This document shows positions 22,065-34,900 of a stretch of 64,000 nt of DNA, one piece after another. The translations under genes were made by a program, and so were the position numbers. The notes beneath the pieces were generated by a model that worked only from the letters and a program-made list of their open reading frames with translations, was not told the origin of the DNA and searched no databases. The DNA is taken from contig OX422208.1 of the NCBI GenBank assembly GCA_949130495.1, forward strand, positions 646,021,023 to 646,085,022, given 5' to 3'. The DNA is from Sambucus nigra (lineage: Eukaryota > Streptophyta > Magnoliopsida > Dipsacales > Adoxaceae). The first letter of the stretch is position 1, and each line of letters starts with the position of its first letter.

Positions 22065-24233
22065 TGAAGATAATGATGAATTGATCTAAATACAACTGGA
22101 ACACCTAGTTCATCAAGTCCAAGAACATGGCTAGGGAATTAGCTGATCCAAAAGGCATGACCTTGAACTCATAAGAACCGTATTCAGTTAATAATGTAAT
22201 CTTAGACACCCCTCACCCAGTACCCTCAATTGGTGATAACCTAATAGTAAATCAATCTTTGAGAATAATGAATCTCTCTTTAATTGATTAAATAAATAAT
22301 TGATCCTCGATAACATATACTTATTATTCACACCCACCTTATTTAACTTCCTATAGTCAATGCACAAATGTAGAGATCTATCTTTCTGCTTCACAAAAAG
22401 AACTAGAGCTCCCTATAGAGAAGTGCTTCGTCGAATGAATCCTTGCTCCAAAAGCTACTTAATTAGCCTCCCATCTCCCTCATCTCCAACAGTGCCATTA
22501 AATAAGGTGCCCTAGCAATCGTCTTAGTGGCAGGTGCTACGTTAATGAAAAATTCAATCTCTTTGGCGAGTGGTAACCCTGGCACCTCCTCAAACACATT
22601 CGCAAACTTTTGAACTACAAGAATCGAGTCTAACAAAAGAGTAATCTCCTCATGATTATCATCGTCTATTAAGTACAAATGTGTCGTGGCATCAACCTCC
22701 GACCTAGGCATGGCAAATACATATATCTCTTACCTCGATATACTAAACATCACTGCTCGACCATTGCAATATATATGAGCCTCAAATCTAACTGTCAATC
22801 CATCCCTGAAATCATACCATAAGAATAGGCATTAAAAACTAGTAAATTAACTATGAATCATAAACTACCAATATATATCTCGATCCCCTGACATAACTTA
22901 TAGATACGTGTAGACACATCCAAAAAAGTAGCAATTAATAAAAATCTATCACATGATCTCGAGGACATACCAAAAATATTAACAAATCGTTGTGATATGA
23001 AGGAATGTGTGACACTCATGTCAAATGAAACTATAACTAAGGTTTCATAAATATAAAACATATTGTCTGTTGCCTAGATCGATCCCTTCCTCTCCTATGA
23101 CATCATCTGATATAGTCGCCTGTCATGAAGTTGAGGCTTACTATGTACGGTGGTTGGTGTTGGAAGAACTAATATTGCGTATTGCATCGGGATTACTAGG
23201 GTAGGTAGTTATCGGGGTCAATACTAATGCTCCTGCTATTGATGGGGTCTTGAACCCTACCGGCCCGAGTCCTGCCTAATATGTCCTTATTGTCTCTACA
23301 TACCTACACTCGATGAAACTTAGGATTTATGCCCTTTAATTCCACATCAAAAACAAATGACCATGATAAAAGCCAGTTGAGTCCCTGATTATATCATCCG
23401 TTGCTATTTCCCCTAACCTGCCTATGGGAGTCCCTCCAGCTACAACTGAGGTCTCTGCTGGGTGGGTCAAAATCTCCTCCACTGCCCCTGGTCGTGTTGC
23501 TCTGAAATCCCTTATGGGTTCCACCAGAACCAACATCTGATTTGGGCCCACTAGACTAATCCACCTTTTCCAACTTCTTTTTATGTTTTCTCTTGTCCTG
23601 ACAATGCATCAAAGTTGCAACCACGACCTAGGCATATGTAGTGTAATCATATTTCCCATAATCATATGCTTAATATGACACGTAAGTCCCTAAAATAAAT
23701 ACTCCATCTTCTTCTTTATGCTCATCTCCTCTGGTGCAAAAAGAGAAAACCTTGTAAAATCTTGCTCATACTTAACCACGGTGCCGAGAACCCTGCTCAA
23801 GAAGGAGGAACTCTGTCTTTTTATTCACTCTTAAATAATAAGGAAGATACTTATCATAAATACTCATAACAAATAACCCATAAGTCAAACTCTCGTGGTC
23901 CGCCACCGTGGTAATGCTCTTCTACCACTAAAAGGCATCTTTTGTCAAGAGAAAAGTTTATAACATGTGCCTTTTCACCTTTGTGCTGTATAATAATCAG
24001 AAATGATCACAAGGGATCCAAATATCCTTATAAAGTAAATGACTTATTATTCATGAAGGCTCCCTCGAGGTCGAGGTGGGTGCAATGGGATAAGGTGCCT
24101 CCTGAGGCCTATCATGTTATCCTGCCTCCATACCTGTTACAACGTCCTATCTAATGAGAATGGATAGATCTTATGGTCTGAAATGGTACTAACCTTTAGC
24201 ATCTAATATCAGTACCATTATTATGATACCAGT
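22065..24233 (-). pseudogene. Element D: gypsy gag to RT, heavily decayed
   Basis: Reading the minus strand from the right: a PBS-like site; gag remnants; a zinc knuckle at about 23288-23350 with internal stops and the last Cys lost (CF*CGIKGHKS); a protease remnant at about 23000-23050 where DSGA has become DMSV (FDMSVTHSFIS); PRSEVDATTHLYLI and PGLPLAKEIEF before RT; then [33 protein letters not shown] and the FGSANSLAMFLDLMN block. The RT breaks off at 22065 within the sequence leading into the catalytic Asp pair and resumes at 10962. Element A entered there. Confidence 0.88.
24213..24231 (-). other. Element D primer binding site (initiator tRNA-Met, decayed)
   Basis: The element strand reads TGGTATCATAATAATGG after a two-base spacer from the LTR. 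The first eight bases match the initiator tRNA-Met complement; the rest have diverged. Confidence 0.7.
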
Positions 24234-24289
24234 TGTAACAACTTGCATATTATAATATTTAGGTTGATCAAGTTGAAATATTAGGATAC

Positions 24290-25798
24290 TGATTCGTATC
24301 GAATATTGCATATTTTTGCCCTTTATCTTTATGCATTCTAGCGCTTTTATTGTCCTAAATCCCTATATTTATTCTCATTAACCATACAACCTTGGATTTG
24401 GATATATACATGCTTTGAAGGGGTTAATTGTGCTTTTGTAGGTATTGAAACGCTAAAAGTGAGGATCCGTTGCATTTCAAAGAAATTACGTCATCGGAAG
24501 CTACTTTAAGGGCATTTTAGTCAATTCATATTTCATCTTTTGCTCATGGATATTCCACGGATGCATAGCTCATTGAGTTGGCATCGTGTGTCCACAAATG
24601 GCGCATCGTTTGGAGTCCGAATGGTGAAGTTATGGCCGTTTCTGTTTGCGCACCCTTTCCCCCTTTTTATGGACCAAAGAATTGTAGAAAACAGAGTCCC
24701 AGTCGACCGCGCTTATGATGATGGTCGAATGTGGTTTGGAATTTTGCCTTGGATCGAAGATAATGGGTTTTGGCTTGAAGACGCGATCGATCGGCCCCCT
24801 GGCCGCGATCGACCGCGGTTACCAGATATTTGTTGCTCGTCTTCTTTTCTTTTCTTTTTCCTTTATTTATTTTTCAACTTACTATATAAACCAATTTTTG
24901 GTTTCTATTTTTATTATCTTACTTTTTACATTAGGTTTAGGGTTTGTAAGTAGATTTTTCCCTTCTCCATTTCCTTTGGGTGTTTTAACCACTTTGATGT
25001 ATGTTAGTTTATTTCTTTGTTTCTTTCATTTGTTTATTGTTTTGTTTACTTGCTTCCATTAATTTCCATGCCTAGTTAATATTTATTTCTTGCTACTTAT
25101 TTCTTTGATTAATTAGGTTTACTTGCTTTCTTTCAATACATGCTATTTACCATGCTTTCTAGTTAAATTAGTCTAGGTTGTGTCGGATTGAACTCACCCC
25201 GGGTTGACATGTTGCTTTGCTTTGGTGATTGTGTTTACGGGTCTATTTCAGGTGCGTTGTCCTAGTTATTGCGCCTAAGATATTTGAAGGGATATATCAA
25301 GTATGCTTCGTGCTTACGACCTTGCGTGCGTAATTTTCGGGGTATTTGTTGACGCCAAAATCATATTAGGCTTTTATGCGAATTTAGGGGTGTGACAACT
25401 CTTGATTCAATTAACGTCGAAACGAGACACAGTCTTAATAACTCGTCGACCCATGCAACCATTTTATACTAATTAACTCGGGTGAGGGATATTCGACGCA
25501 ACCTATAGTTTAACCACTTTTGTTAGTCTAGTTTAAATACACGCCTAGATTAATCTTTCACTTTTTGCATCTTTTTCTTTTTGTGTATATTTACCTTTTA
25601 CACTTTTATTTCTGAAGTATTAAACCGTGTAAATTCTAGCAACTTGTCTCTGTGGATTTTTTATACCCGGACTTGGTCGCTATACTCACCCATTGAGTGT
25701 AGTCATAAGTTTAGGTTTTTGTATAGTTCAAGTGAACTGAATTCAAAAACGACCGGCATACAGGTGACTCTCGCGCTGCGGCGAAACCCTGCCTATCA
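24290..25798 (+). repeat. Element H LTR 1
   Basis: It is about 1.5 kb, TG...CA bounded. It contains GTCGACCGCGC and, at 24782-24819, a near-palindromic pair CGATCGATCGGCC / GGCCGCGATCGACC around CCCCCTGG. A TATA box follows about 70 bp later at 24883. Confidence 0.93.
24883..24890 (+). promoter_or_regulatory. TATA box of H LTR 1
   Basis: TATATAAA in CTTACTATATAAACCAATTT, preceded by a pyrimidine-rich tract. The same site is kept in LTR 2 (29798-29805) and, as TATATAAG, in LTR 3 (53819-53826). Its position about 0.6 kb into a 1.5-kb LTR fits a U3/R promoter. Confidence 0.65.
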
Positions 25799-25800
25799 AA

Positions 25801-25818
25801 AGGTGCCATTGATGGGGA
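25801..25818 (+). other. H primer binding site, copy 1 (tRNA-Asp, decayed)
   Basis: AGGTGCCATTGATGGGGA lies two bases after LTR 1. It agrees at 13 of 18 positions with TGGCGCCGTTGCCGGGGA, the complement of plant tRNA-Asp. Confidence 0.65.
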
Positions 25819-25993
25819 TGAGTTTGTTTTAGAATTTATTGTATTTAGTATTTCGTAGTATTTTCTTTCTATTTGTATTATTTTTTTAACATTTTTGTAG
25901 GACTTTTTCATTTGAGCGCTAAGAAACGCTTGAATTTCCCGCGCGCATCTACTTTGTGGAATTCGCCACTTCGAGCCATTTTTGGGGGTAAGC

Positions 25994-26899
25994 ATGTATT
26001 GTTCCAATTCTTTTGGTAATTATTATTATAATTCTCAAAATTCCCGTAATCCTTTGACTTTCGGTGAATACTTAGAGTCCCAAAAATTGCAAATTCAAAA
26101 AAGACTTTGGGCGAGTATTACAAAAGTCAAGCTTTGGAGTGCGTGTATTTTGAGGAGGAAGATAACGATTTTGGGCCTCTAATTACTTATAGTATGAATT
26201 TTGATACTAAAAGCTATAGTTTTCAAATTTCTTATAATAATGAGTTGGAGTATAGTTCCGATAATAATTTTCAAACTCCTCATTTTCAAGAATCCTCACC
26301 TCGACCTATGACTTTCGGCGAGGGTTTGCTCATGCTTGATAATGAGAGGTATGAGGAACATTATCGAGAAGAAAATCGTTGTTGGGAGCAAGACTTGGAT
26401 TTATTATTCGAATCCGACGATGATTTCTCTTCCAAGACTTTTGAAGTCGAGGAATGTTTTGAACCAAATGAGGATTTTGTGCCTACTTTGGAACAAACCA
26501 TTCTTCACTTGGCCCATGAGATAATAGATAATGAAAGTGAGGGTGAAATGGATGTAGTATCCATTTGCAATGAAATGATTTCGTCTTTGGATCCCAACGA
26601 AGAAAGTTTCATTGCAAATGATCCTATCTCCTTTGAAATTCCAACTTTGAGCGATGATAACTCATCTCTTGAGTTTGAATTTATTTCCTCCCCATTTTCA
26701 TTCTACGTTATCACTCCGTCACAAGTACCCAATGAATCGGTTCCGAAATTTAAAATGTTTCCCTTTCACCAACGAGGAGTACTTACTCGAGTTTCTTTCC
26801 ATGAAGGAATATTTTCCCTCATGTGCGCCACCTCCCATTCCACTTGCTAAATCCTTGGGAGGATTTTCTACTTTTCTTGGTCCCCATATGTTTTTGTGA
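25994..26899 (+). pseudogene. H-encoded acidic protein, copy 1
   Basis: A first short frame starts ATG at 25994 (MYCSNSFGNYYYNSQ, then NPLTFGEYLESQKL). The main frame, offset by -1, begins near 26107 with GEYYKSQALECVYFEEEDND and continues for about 250 codons: RPMTFGEGLLMLDNERYEEH, a very acidic middle (FESDDDFSSKTFEVEECFEP), ICNEMISSLDPNEESF, and, after a 2-bp loss near 26758, EEYLLEFLSMKEYFPSCAPP and LGGFSTFLGPHMFL. The motif [LM]TFGE with a following L/S-rich helix occurs three times. No known domain is recognised; it is not a standard gag, having no zinc knuckle. It is disrupted by the 2-bp deletion. Confidence 0.6.
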
Positions 26900-29199
26900 C
26901 CCGTTCAATCCAAATCCCCCATCTTCCCTCCAAAACTTTTAATTGGCGATGATTCATTTCTTCCGCCTTACACATGCCTTCCGTTGTTCAAACGGAATTC
27001 ATATTTTTCAAAAGGCATGCTTGAGAGTGAGGGTACACTGGTCACCCTCCAAAGTCAAATCATTTTCATGGTGGACCCTCAACTATTTAGACTTCTAGTG
27101 TACAGTTAGTGTGAAGCCTAAATAGTAGGTTGTATATAGTTAGCTTTTTACTCTTTTTGTTCTTTTTTTCTTTCCTTTTTAATTTAGTCTAGTGTAATTA
27201 GTTAAATTTTTGTTATTTGTTTTTGCTATGATCGGTACTAACTTGTTTTGTAGACTCTTTGGACTTGTTCTTATGGGGATCGCTCCAATTTTGGGTAATA
27301 TCGCTCTTTTCCTCTCTTTAACTTGGTTCTTAATTCACATTGAAAACAATGTCAGGTTTTAAGCTAGGGGTGTGGAATATTCTATCCATTTCTTTACGTA
27401 GTCCATGTTTTTGCTCACATGTTAGTTACTTAGTATGCTTTTCTTAGAAAAATTCAAATTTTTCAAAAAGATTTTCTTTTTTTTTTTCTCCTTTTTTGGG
27501 AATTTTGCCTTTGTTTTCAATGATAAATTTCAATAATTGCCCCATCAATAGACAACTCAATGATGCATGTTCTCCATTTTAGAAGTTATTAGACTTTAGT
27601 CCTCACTTATTGATATTATGAATAACTTCATGAATTAAACTTTAATCCCATGAGCACATGCACTTTTCTTGCCTTATTGATTTGGTTTAATATTTTTATA
27701 ACTCGGTAATTTTTTATTGCATTGTATATACTTACACCGAGTAAGCTTTGTACCGTTCTTCATTTGTGAGTGTATACACTATTCTTTCCTCTTTGAAAAC
27801 GTTACAGTCGTTGGTAATCTCTCTATTCTTTCATTTGATCGTTCATTAATTTAGTTCATATATGAAATGTGTTACTTGAGCATGATTTTCAAAGTTTGTT
27901 TTGAGTCAATAATTGCGTAAACTTTATGAAATGATCATAGGCAATCTTTGTTATATCACCCATATTAGCCTTTACCTGACCTTATATGTTTACCCTCGCC
28001 AACCCCTTTGAGTCTAAATACTAGCCTTTCGTTTCATAACCCCAAATCCCATAACTAACTATAAATTGGAGTTTTAAACCATACATACACCTTCCATACC
28101 TTTGTTTGGAATGTTACTTGGGATTGAATGATGTTTGTTATTTTGCGTTTGCAATTTAGGCATATGAAAGTGTGATAAGTAAAGAAAATAGATGTGAAAA
28201 AAAAAGATGGGTAAAAAGAGATGAAAAAGAGAAAGTAGAAAACATAAGAAAAAGAAGAAAAGAAAACAATGAGAAAGGTGTATATGTTGTATATAGTGTC
28301 CAATAAGCTTTGATTGCTCTCCAAATGACATATCCAATGCTTATTTGGAACTTGCTTTCCATTTTTGATATTGCTCGCATTTTTTTCATTATTCTAAGTT
28401 TTCATTTCGAACACTTTGAACCCGTACATACATATCCTTCGTTTCATACCCTAGCCAAACTTACATTATAACCCTATCAAGTCCAATGTGATCTTAGGGT
28501 GCATTTAATTTAAAAGTCATAATAGTTTCGATAATCTGAGAAAATACATTTCGCCTCCTTTAATGAGTGGTATCTTTCATTGAGATTACAAGTTTTTCAT
28601 TTTCTATATAGCGTTCTTCATTTGTGACATATGTGCGGCCTAGCTTCCATTTACATTTACTCTTTATGCCCGCATGTCCCGTGTGTTACCTCCCTATTTC
28701 GAGTAAATTCACTTGATGAGTGTATTGCCCATGAGGATAGAATATATGCTTGCTTTAACGTTTATCCGGTTTATATAAGTTTTTGCCAAATCACACTTTG
28801 CATGTGCTCGCTCCCCTCCCACATTTTAAGGTTTCAATTCTATAAGGTGCATTTTATAATGTTAATGATTCAGACTTTTGTTTGAATTTGTTCATTGTTC
28901 TAATAATGCATATGAAATCTTTTTTGTTGTTGTTGGGCTTGTCGCGTGTTGGGTTGGGCATATTTTGAGGAAACCATATGATGTTTGTGGGTTTCATCCC
29001 TGAAAACCCACACGAGACAACACTCGTCCACTAGGGTAACCTAAGGGTTTAACTGCTTATTGCATATGATAAATGCAATCGTGTTCCGTACGAAAGTGCC
29101 ATTTATATTTCGATGCATATATACGTCTTGTACTGCCTTCTGTGGGCTGATTTTATTTTTTTCATCACTATGGACTAACGATGTTTAAGTTAGGGGTTG
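26900..29199. other. H non-coding 3' region, copy 1
   Basis: About 2.3 kb with no pol domain. It contains purine/pyrimidine-biased stretches (an A/G-rich run at 28165-28290) and conserved blocks shared with 51131-53254. It ends in AAGTTAGGGGTTG, a weak polypurine tract, directly before LTR 2. The several short open frames here are not conserved as proteins between copies. Confidence 0.7.
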
Positions 29200-30713
29200 T
29201 GATTCGTATCAAATATTGAATATTTCCTCCCTTTATCTTTATGCATTCTAGCGCTTTTACGGTCCTAAATGACTATATTTATGCTCATTAACCAGACAAC
29301 CTTGGATTTGGCTATATACATGTTTTGCAGGGGTTAATTGTGCTTTTGTAGGTATTAGAACGCTAAAAGTGAGGATTCATTGCATTTCGGAGAAGTTTCA
29401 TCGACGGATGCTACTTCAAGGGAATTTTAGTCAATTTATATTTCATCTCCGGCTCATGGATATTCCACAGATGCATAACTCGTTGATTTAGCGTCGCGTG
29501 GCCGCAATCAGCGCGTCACTTGGAGTCCGGATGGTGAAGTTATGGTCGTTTCCATTTGCGCACCATTTCCCCCTTTTTATGGACCAAAGAATTGCAGAAA
29601 ACAGAGTCTCGGTCGACCACGCTTCTGATGCCGATTGACCGCGCTTTGGCATTTTGTTTTGTATCGAAGACAATGGGTTTTGGCTTGAGGGCGTGGTCGA
29701 CCGGCCACCTATCCGCGGTCGACCGCGGTTACCAGATATTTGTTGCTTGCCTTCTTTTCTTTTCTTTTCTTTTTCCTTTATTTCTTTTCCAACTTACTAT
29801 ATAAACCAATTTTTGGTTTCTATTTTCATTATCTTACATTTTACATTAGGTTTAGGGTTTAAGGAGATTTTTCCCTTCTCCATTTCCTTTGGGTGTTTTA
29901 CCCACTTTGATGTATGTAAGTTTATTTATCTGTCTCTTTCATTTTGTTTATTGCTTTGTTTACTTGCTTCCATTAATTTCTACGCCTAGTTAATATTTAT
30001 TTCTTACTATTTATTGCTTTGATTAATTAGGTTTACTTGCTTTCTTTCAATACATGTTATTTACCATGCTTTCTAGCTAAATTAGTCTAGGTTGTGTCGA
30101 ATTGAACTCACCCCGGGTTGACATGTTGCTTTGCTTTGGTGATGGTCTTTACGGGTCTATTTCGGGTGCGTTGCCCTAGTTATTGCGCCTAGGATATTTG
30201 ATGGGATATATCATGTATGCTTCATTCTTATGACCTTGCGTGCGTAATTTTTGGGGTATTTGTTGATGCCAAAATCATATTAGGCTTTTATGCGAATTTC
30301 GGGGTGTGACAACTCTTGATTCAATTAAATGTCGAAACGAGACACAGTCTTAATAACTCGTCGACCCATGTAACTATTTTATACTAATTAACTCGGGTGA
30401 GGGATATTTGACGCAACCTATAGTTTTACCGCTTTTGTTAGTCTAGTTTAAATACACGCCTAGAATAATCTTTCACTTTTTGCATCTTTTCCTTTTTGTG
30501 TATATTTACCTTTTACACTTTTATTTCTGAAGTATTAAACCGTGTAAATTCTAGCAACTTGTCTCTGTGAATTTTTGATACCCGGACTTGTCCTCTATAC
30601 TCACCCATTGAGTGTAGTCATAAGTATAGGTTTTTGTATAGTTCAGGTGAGCTGAATTCAAAAATGACCGGCGTGCAGGTGACGCTCGCGCTGCGACCAA
30701 ACTCTGCCTATCA
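29200..30713 (+). repeat. Element H LTR 2 (shared, central)
   Basis: It starts TGATTCGTATCAAATATTG and ends CTGCCTATCA. It has a polypurine-like tract on its left and a tRNA-Asp PBS on its right, so it acts as 3' LTR of unit 1 and 5' LTR of unit 2. TATATAAA is at 29798. Confidence 0.93.
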
Positions 30714-30715
30714 AA

Positions 30716-30733
30716 TGGCGTCGTTGTTGGGGA
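30716..30733 (+). other. H primer binding site, copy 2 (tRNA-Asp)
   Basis: TGGCGTCGTTGTTGGGGA agrees at 15 of 18 positions with the tRNA-Asp complement TGGCGCCGTTGCCGGGGA; the copy in unit 1 is more diverged. Confidence 0.78.
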
Positions 30734-30907
30734 TGAGTTTGTTTTAGAATTTATTGTATTTAGTATTTCGTAGTATTTTCTTTCTATTTGTATTATTTGT
30801 CTAACATTTTTGTAGGACTTCTACATTTGAGCGCCAAGAAATGCTTGAATTTCCCGCGCGCATCTACTTTGCGGAATTCGCCAGGTCGAGCCATTTTGGG
30901 GGGTAAG

Positions 30908-31815
30908 CGTGTCTTATTCCAATTCTTTTGGTAATCATTATTATAATTCTCAAAATTCCCGTAATCCTATGACTTTCGGTGAATACTTAGAGTCCCAAAA
31001 ATTATAAATTCAAAAATGACTATAGGCGAGTATTACAAAAGTCAAGCTTTGGAGTGCGAGTATTTTGAGGAGGAGGATAACGATTTTGGGCCTCTAATTA
31101 CTTATAGTAGGAATTTTGATACTAAAAGCTATAGTTGTCAAAATTCTTATAATAATGAGTTTGAGTATAAGTCCGATAATAATTTTCGAACTCTTCATTT
31201 CCAAGAGTCCGCACCTCGGCCTATGACTTTCGGCGAGAGTTTGCTCATGCTTGATAATGAGAGGTATTAAGAACATTAGCGGGAAGAAAATCGTTGTTGG
31301 GAGAAAGACTTGGATTTATTATTCGAATCCGACGACGATTTCTCTTCCAAGACTTTTGAAGTCGAGGAATGTTTTGAACCAAATGAGGATTTTGTGCCTA
31401 CTTTGGAACAAACCTTCTTCACTTGGCCCATGAGATAATAGATATTGAAAATGAGGGTGAAATGGATGTAGTATCCATTTGCAATGAAATGATTTCGTCT
31501 TTGGATCCCAACGAAGAAAGTTTCATTGGAAATGATCCTATCTCCTTTGAAATTCCAACTTTGAGCGATGATAACTCATCTCTTGAGTTTGAATTTATTT
31601 CCTCCCCATTTTCATTCTCCATTATCACTCTGTCACAAGTACCCAATGAATCGGTTCAGAAATTTAAAATGTTTAACCCTTTCACCGACGAGGAGTACTT
31701 GCTCGAGTTGCTTTCCATGAAGGAATATTTTCCATCATGTGCGCCACCTCCCACTCCACTTGCTAAATCCTTGGGAGGATTTTCTACTTTTCTTGGTCCC
31801 CATATGTTTTTGTGA
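30908..31815 (+). pseudogene. H-encoded acidic protein, copy 2
   Basis: The same protein as 25994-26899. Here the main frame has an ATG (31016, MTIGEYYKSQALECEYFEEE) which overlaps a TGA of the upstream frame as ATGA. A TAA after DNERY (31268), another stop shortly after, and a 1-bp loss near 31421 break it; the rest (GEMDVVSICNEMISSLDPNE ... KFKMFNPFTDEEYLLELLSM ... LGGFSTFLGPHMFL) is well preserved and keeps the frame lost in copy 1. The two copies break at different places, so both descend from one intact ORF. Confidence 0.62.
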
Positions 31816-31991
31816 CCCGTACAATCCAAATCCCCCATCTTCCCTCCACAACTTTTAATTGGCGATGGTTCATTTCTTCCGCCTTACACATGTCTTCCGT
31901 TGTTCAAACGGAATTCATATTTTTCAAAAGGCATGCTTGAGAGTGAGGGTACACCGGTCACCCTCCAAAGTCAAATCGTTTTCATGGTGGA

Positions 31992-34900
31992 TGTAATACC
32001 CCGTGATTTTAATGACTTTTAAAATAAGTTATATTTTAAATTAATGGATTAATTGGATTTTATTATTAATTAATTCATTTGGGTTTTATCCGAATCGTGG
32101 ATATTAAAAATGTATGATTTTGAATATTACTTAAAGATATTTAGGTAATATATGAATGTGATGCTATTGATATGGTTGTGTGATATTAATTCAGTAATTT
32201 GGATTTTTAGTCGGATGCGGTATGGGACGTGTCGAGACTAATTTGTTAAATTAAAAAGGAAATTTATTTTCTATCGACCTTATAGTCATTTTGACTGCGT
32301 TGTTGCGTCCGGAAGGTTTGAAATAGTCAGAAAAGTCTATTTGGTTGTTGAATTTGGGTCTCGGGTCATTTGGAAATTAATAGACAACCCAAAAGGGCAT
32401 TTTGGTCATTTTTTATAGGGGTGAATAGTGATTTCGGATTTTGTCCTATTATAAGTATTTGGAGATTAAGTGTACGTGGGTTATTCATCTCTTCTACACA
32501 AAATAGAGAAGTCATCTTCTAGAGAGAGTGAAAGGTTGCTTGGGAAGAGAAAAAGCTTATTTGGGAAGGAGAAGAACAAAGACCAAAGGTCACCACTGCC
32601 AACCACCACCGGAAGTTGGCCGGAGAAGGGAGAAACACCTGTGATATACTACACCAAAGGATCAGACCTTCATTAGAGGCAAGTGTTTGATATTTGCAAT
32701 TTAAGTTTGTATATTGTCCGTGTTAGAATAGTTATAAAAATAGATGATTTTTCATGTTTGGAAGAAATAATGGAGTTGTTAAATGGATTTCTGGAAACTG
32801 AATATATATAGGAATCAAACTCATGTTGTAGGTAGTTAGTAATCCACGAAATAATCATAAATCTGTTGAAGAAATTATGAAAACCATTGATGTGTTCTCG
32901 AAGATATTATGTTGATAATTTTCTGGAAAAAGAGGATATAAACATGCTTTTAATTCAATCTCTTGATGATTTTAGGATGTTTAGAGCATTATAAATCATT
33001 TATATATGTTGATATATCATTTCATAAGGATTATAAGTCATTTGGGATGTTAATATGAAGGTTTGAATGATCAAAAATGGTTAAACCCGTAGTAGAAGAA
33101 ATGCAAAAATACTGGGTTGTTACCTGGGCGATCGATCGATCGACCCCCTGCCTTCGATCGATCGACCTCCCTAGGATTGTTAAAGTTGTTTCTATTTAAT
33201 GATTGTTCGTATCCCTAACCTTTTGTAAATCTTTGGTGATTATTATTTGGATATTATGGGACTTAGAAAAGATCACTAATCCCTAGTTAAGAATTGAATT
33301 GATTTGATTGGGATTTAATTGATTAGAGTTATGTTAATTAAATTGGAAGAAATTTTGGTTGCTAGATTCATTTGTTGGATTCTAATTTGTATGCATGAGG
33401 ATTAAGGATAGGTCCAGTATGGGAGATTTAATATAACACCTGGGTAGCCTTAGGGTTACAAGATGAACATCAAGGACTGAGTTTAAGCTCATTATTGATT
33501 GCGCAAGGACTGAGTGTAGTACAAGCACTTAGTGGTATGGCTCCTGGATATAGTAGGGAGTTCATACCACATTTGGTTGAGAGAGGGGATGAGGTTATCC
33601 CGATTGCATATTTGAAATTGACGGACCTCCACGACCGACAAAGTTAAGTAGTAGTGTAATTGGAGGGGTTTCTTGTTTGGATTTCGCTTTGCGAGACGCT
33701 CCGCGCATGAACCTTAACGACGTCGGGAGTGGAGAGATGTTATAGGATGCGAGGATGTTGATTTTGTTGATAAGTCATATAGTGTGAATGAAACACTATA
33801 GACTATGGGCCATGTGATGATGGTATTCAATCCTAGTTGATAGAGGATGTGTTTATAAGAGATTTGAAACTATCGATTTTAACCCGAATTAAGGGAGAGT
33901 TTAATTCGTAGAAATTCGGGAGATATGACGATATGGACCAGTAGGGTATTAGTGACTTCTTACTGAATATATATTGAGGGAAAACCTATTTGAACCTTGA
34001 GTAATGAGTGAGGCTCGGGGATAATTAAATTAAGAAGTAAAGTCATAACATTTGAATACGTAGGATTTGAGAGATATAATGCTACGTATGGAAATTATCT
34101 TAGGGTAATGTGAGTACCTTGTTGATGTTATATTATAGGTATGATAATGCCTATTTGATTGATTGATGATTATGTGTATGAAATACCTAGCTTACTTGCT
34201 ATCGACGGAAGGTTTGCGCGTGAGGGAAGTCATATCCAGATGAATCCATGGGATCTCTGATTTATCGCTCAAGAACATATGTCTATGAAAGACTTATCGG
34301 GGAGTTGATAAGTCCGCTGACTGTGGGTACGTAGGTATGTGAGTGACCCATGGATACGTGAACTATGTTCGTCTCCAATTTGTATGTTAAGGTTTGTGGT
34401 TCGAGAAATCCTTACTGAACCTTTAGTCCTCTATTCGACGACTAGTAATGATGGGACATGATAGCAGATTAATGCATTGCACCACAGCTGTGACTCGGGG
34501 TGCCGTATTATATATGTATATATATATATATATAATGAATTAAATGTGTGGTTTGATTAATCTACTGTGTGATAATTGTAGATAACGGTGAATTGAGAAA
34601 AAGAATTAAATTAAGTTAATGAATGTTTATTCTTATAGAATTGGAAAAAGTTTAATTCATATTAATGAGAACGAATCATGTTAATGAGAAACGTATATGA
34701 ATAATTATATGACGTATGGTATGGGGCATACGGGGATTACGATACAGGATGGAATCATATTAGGGGAACTTGTGAAGAGGAACCATTAACTAAGAGGTTA
34801 ATAGGAAACGTTAAGTGTGCACTCTAGTTGAGAGGTGAGAATAGCAAGTGAGCGTTGGATACTAACATGTACATAATAAATGCTTTATTGCACTTGTTAA

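Noticed and set aside
24540..25062. Open frames of 137 and 115 codons with hydrophobic C-termini
   Set aside because: They lie in LTR 1 of H across the palindromic module and TATA box; the equivalent frames in LTR 2 and LTR 3 are broken at different places and not conserved as proteins.
28055..28389. Overlapping Phe/Ser-rich minus-strand frames (also at 52104-52397)
   Set aside because: They are antisense to an A/G-rich non-coding stretch of H; frames are not conserved between copies.
32470..32676. 68-codon frame with basic composition in B 5' LTR
   Set aside because: The 3' LTR counterpart is not kept open over the same length; probably leader sequence.
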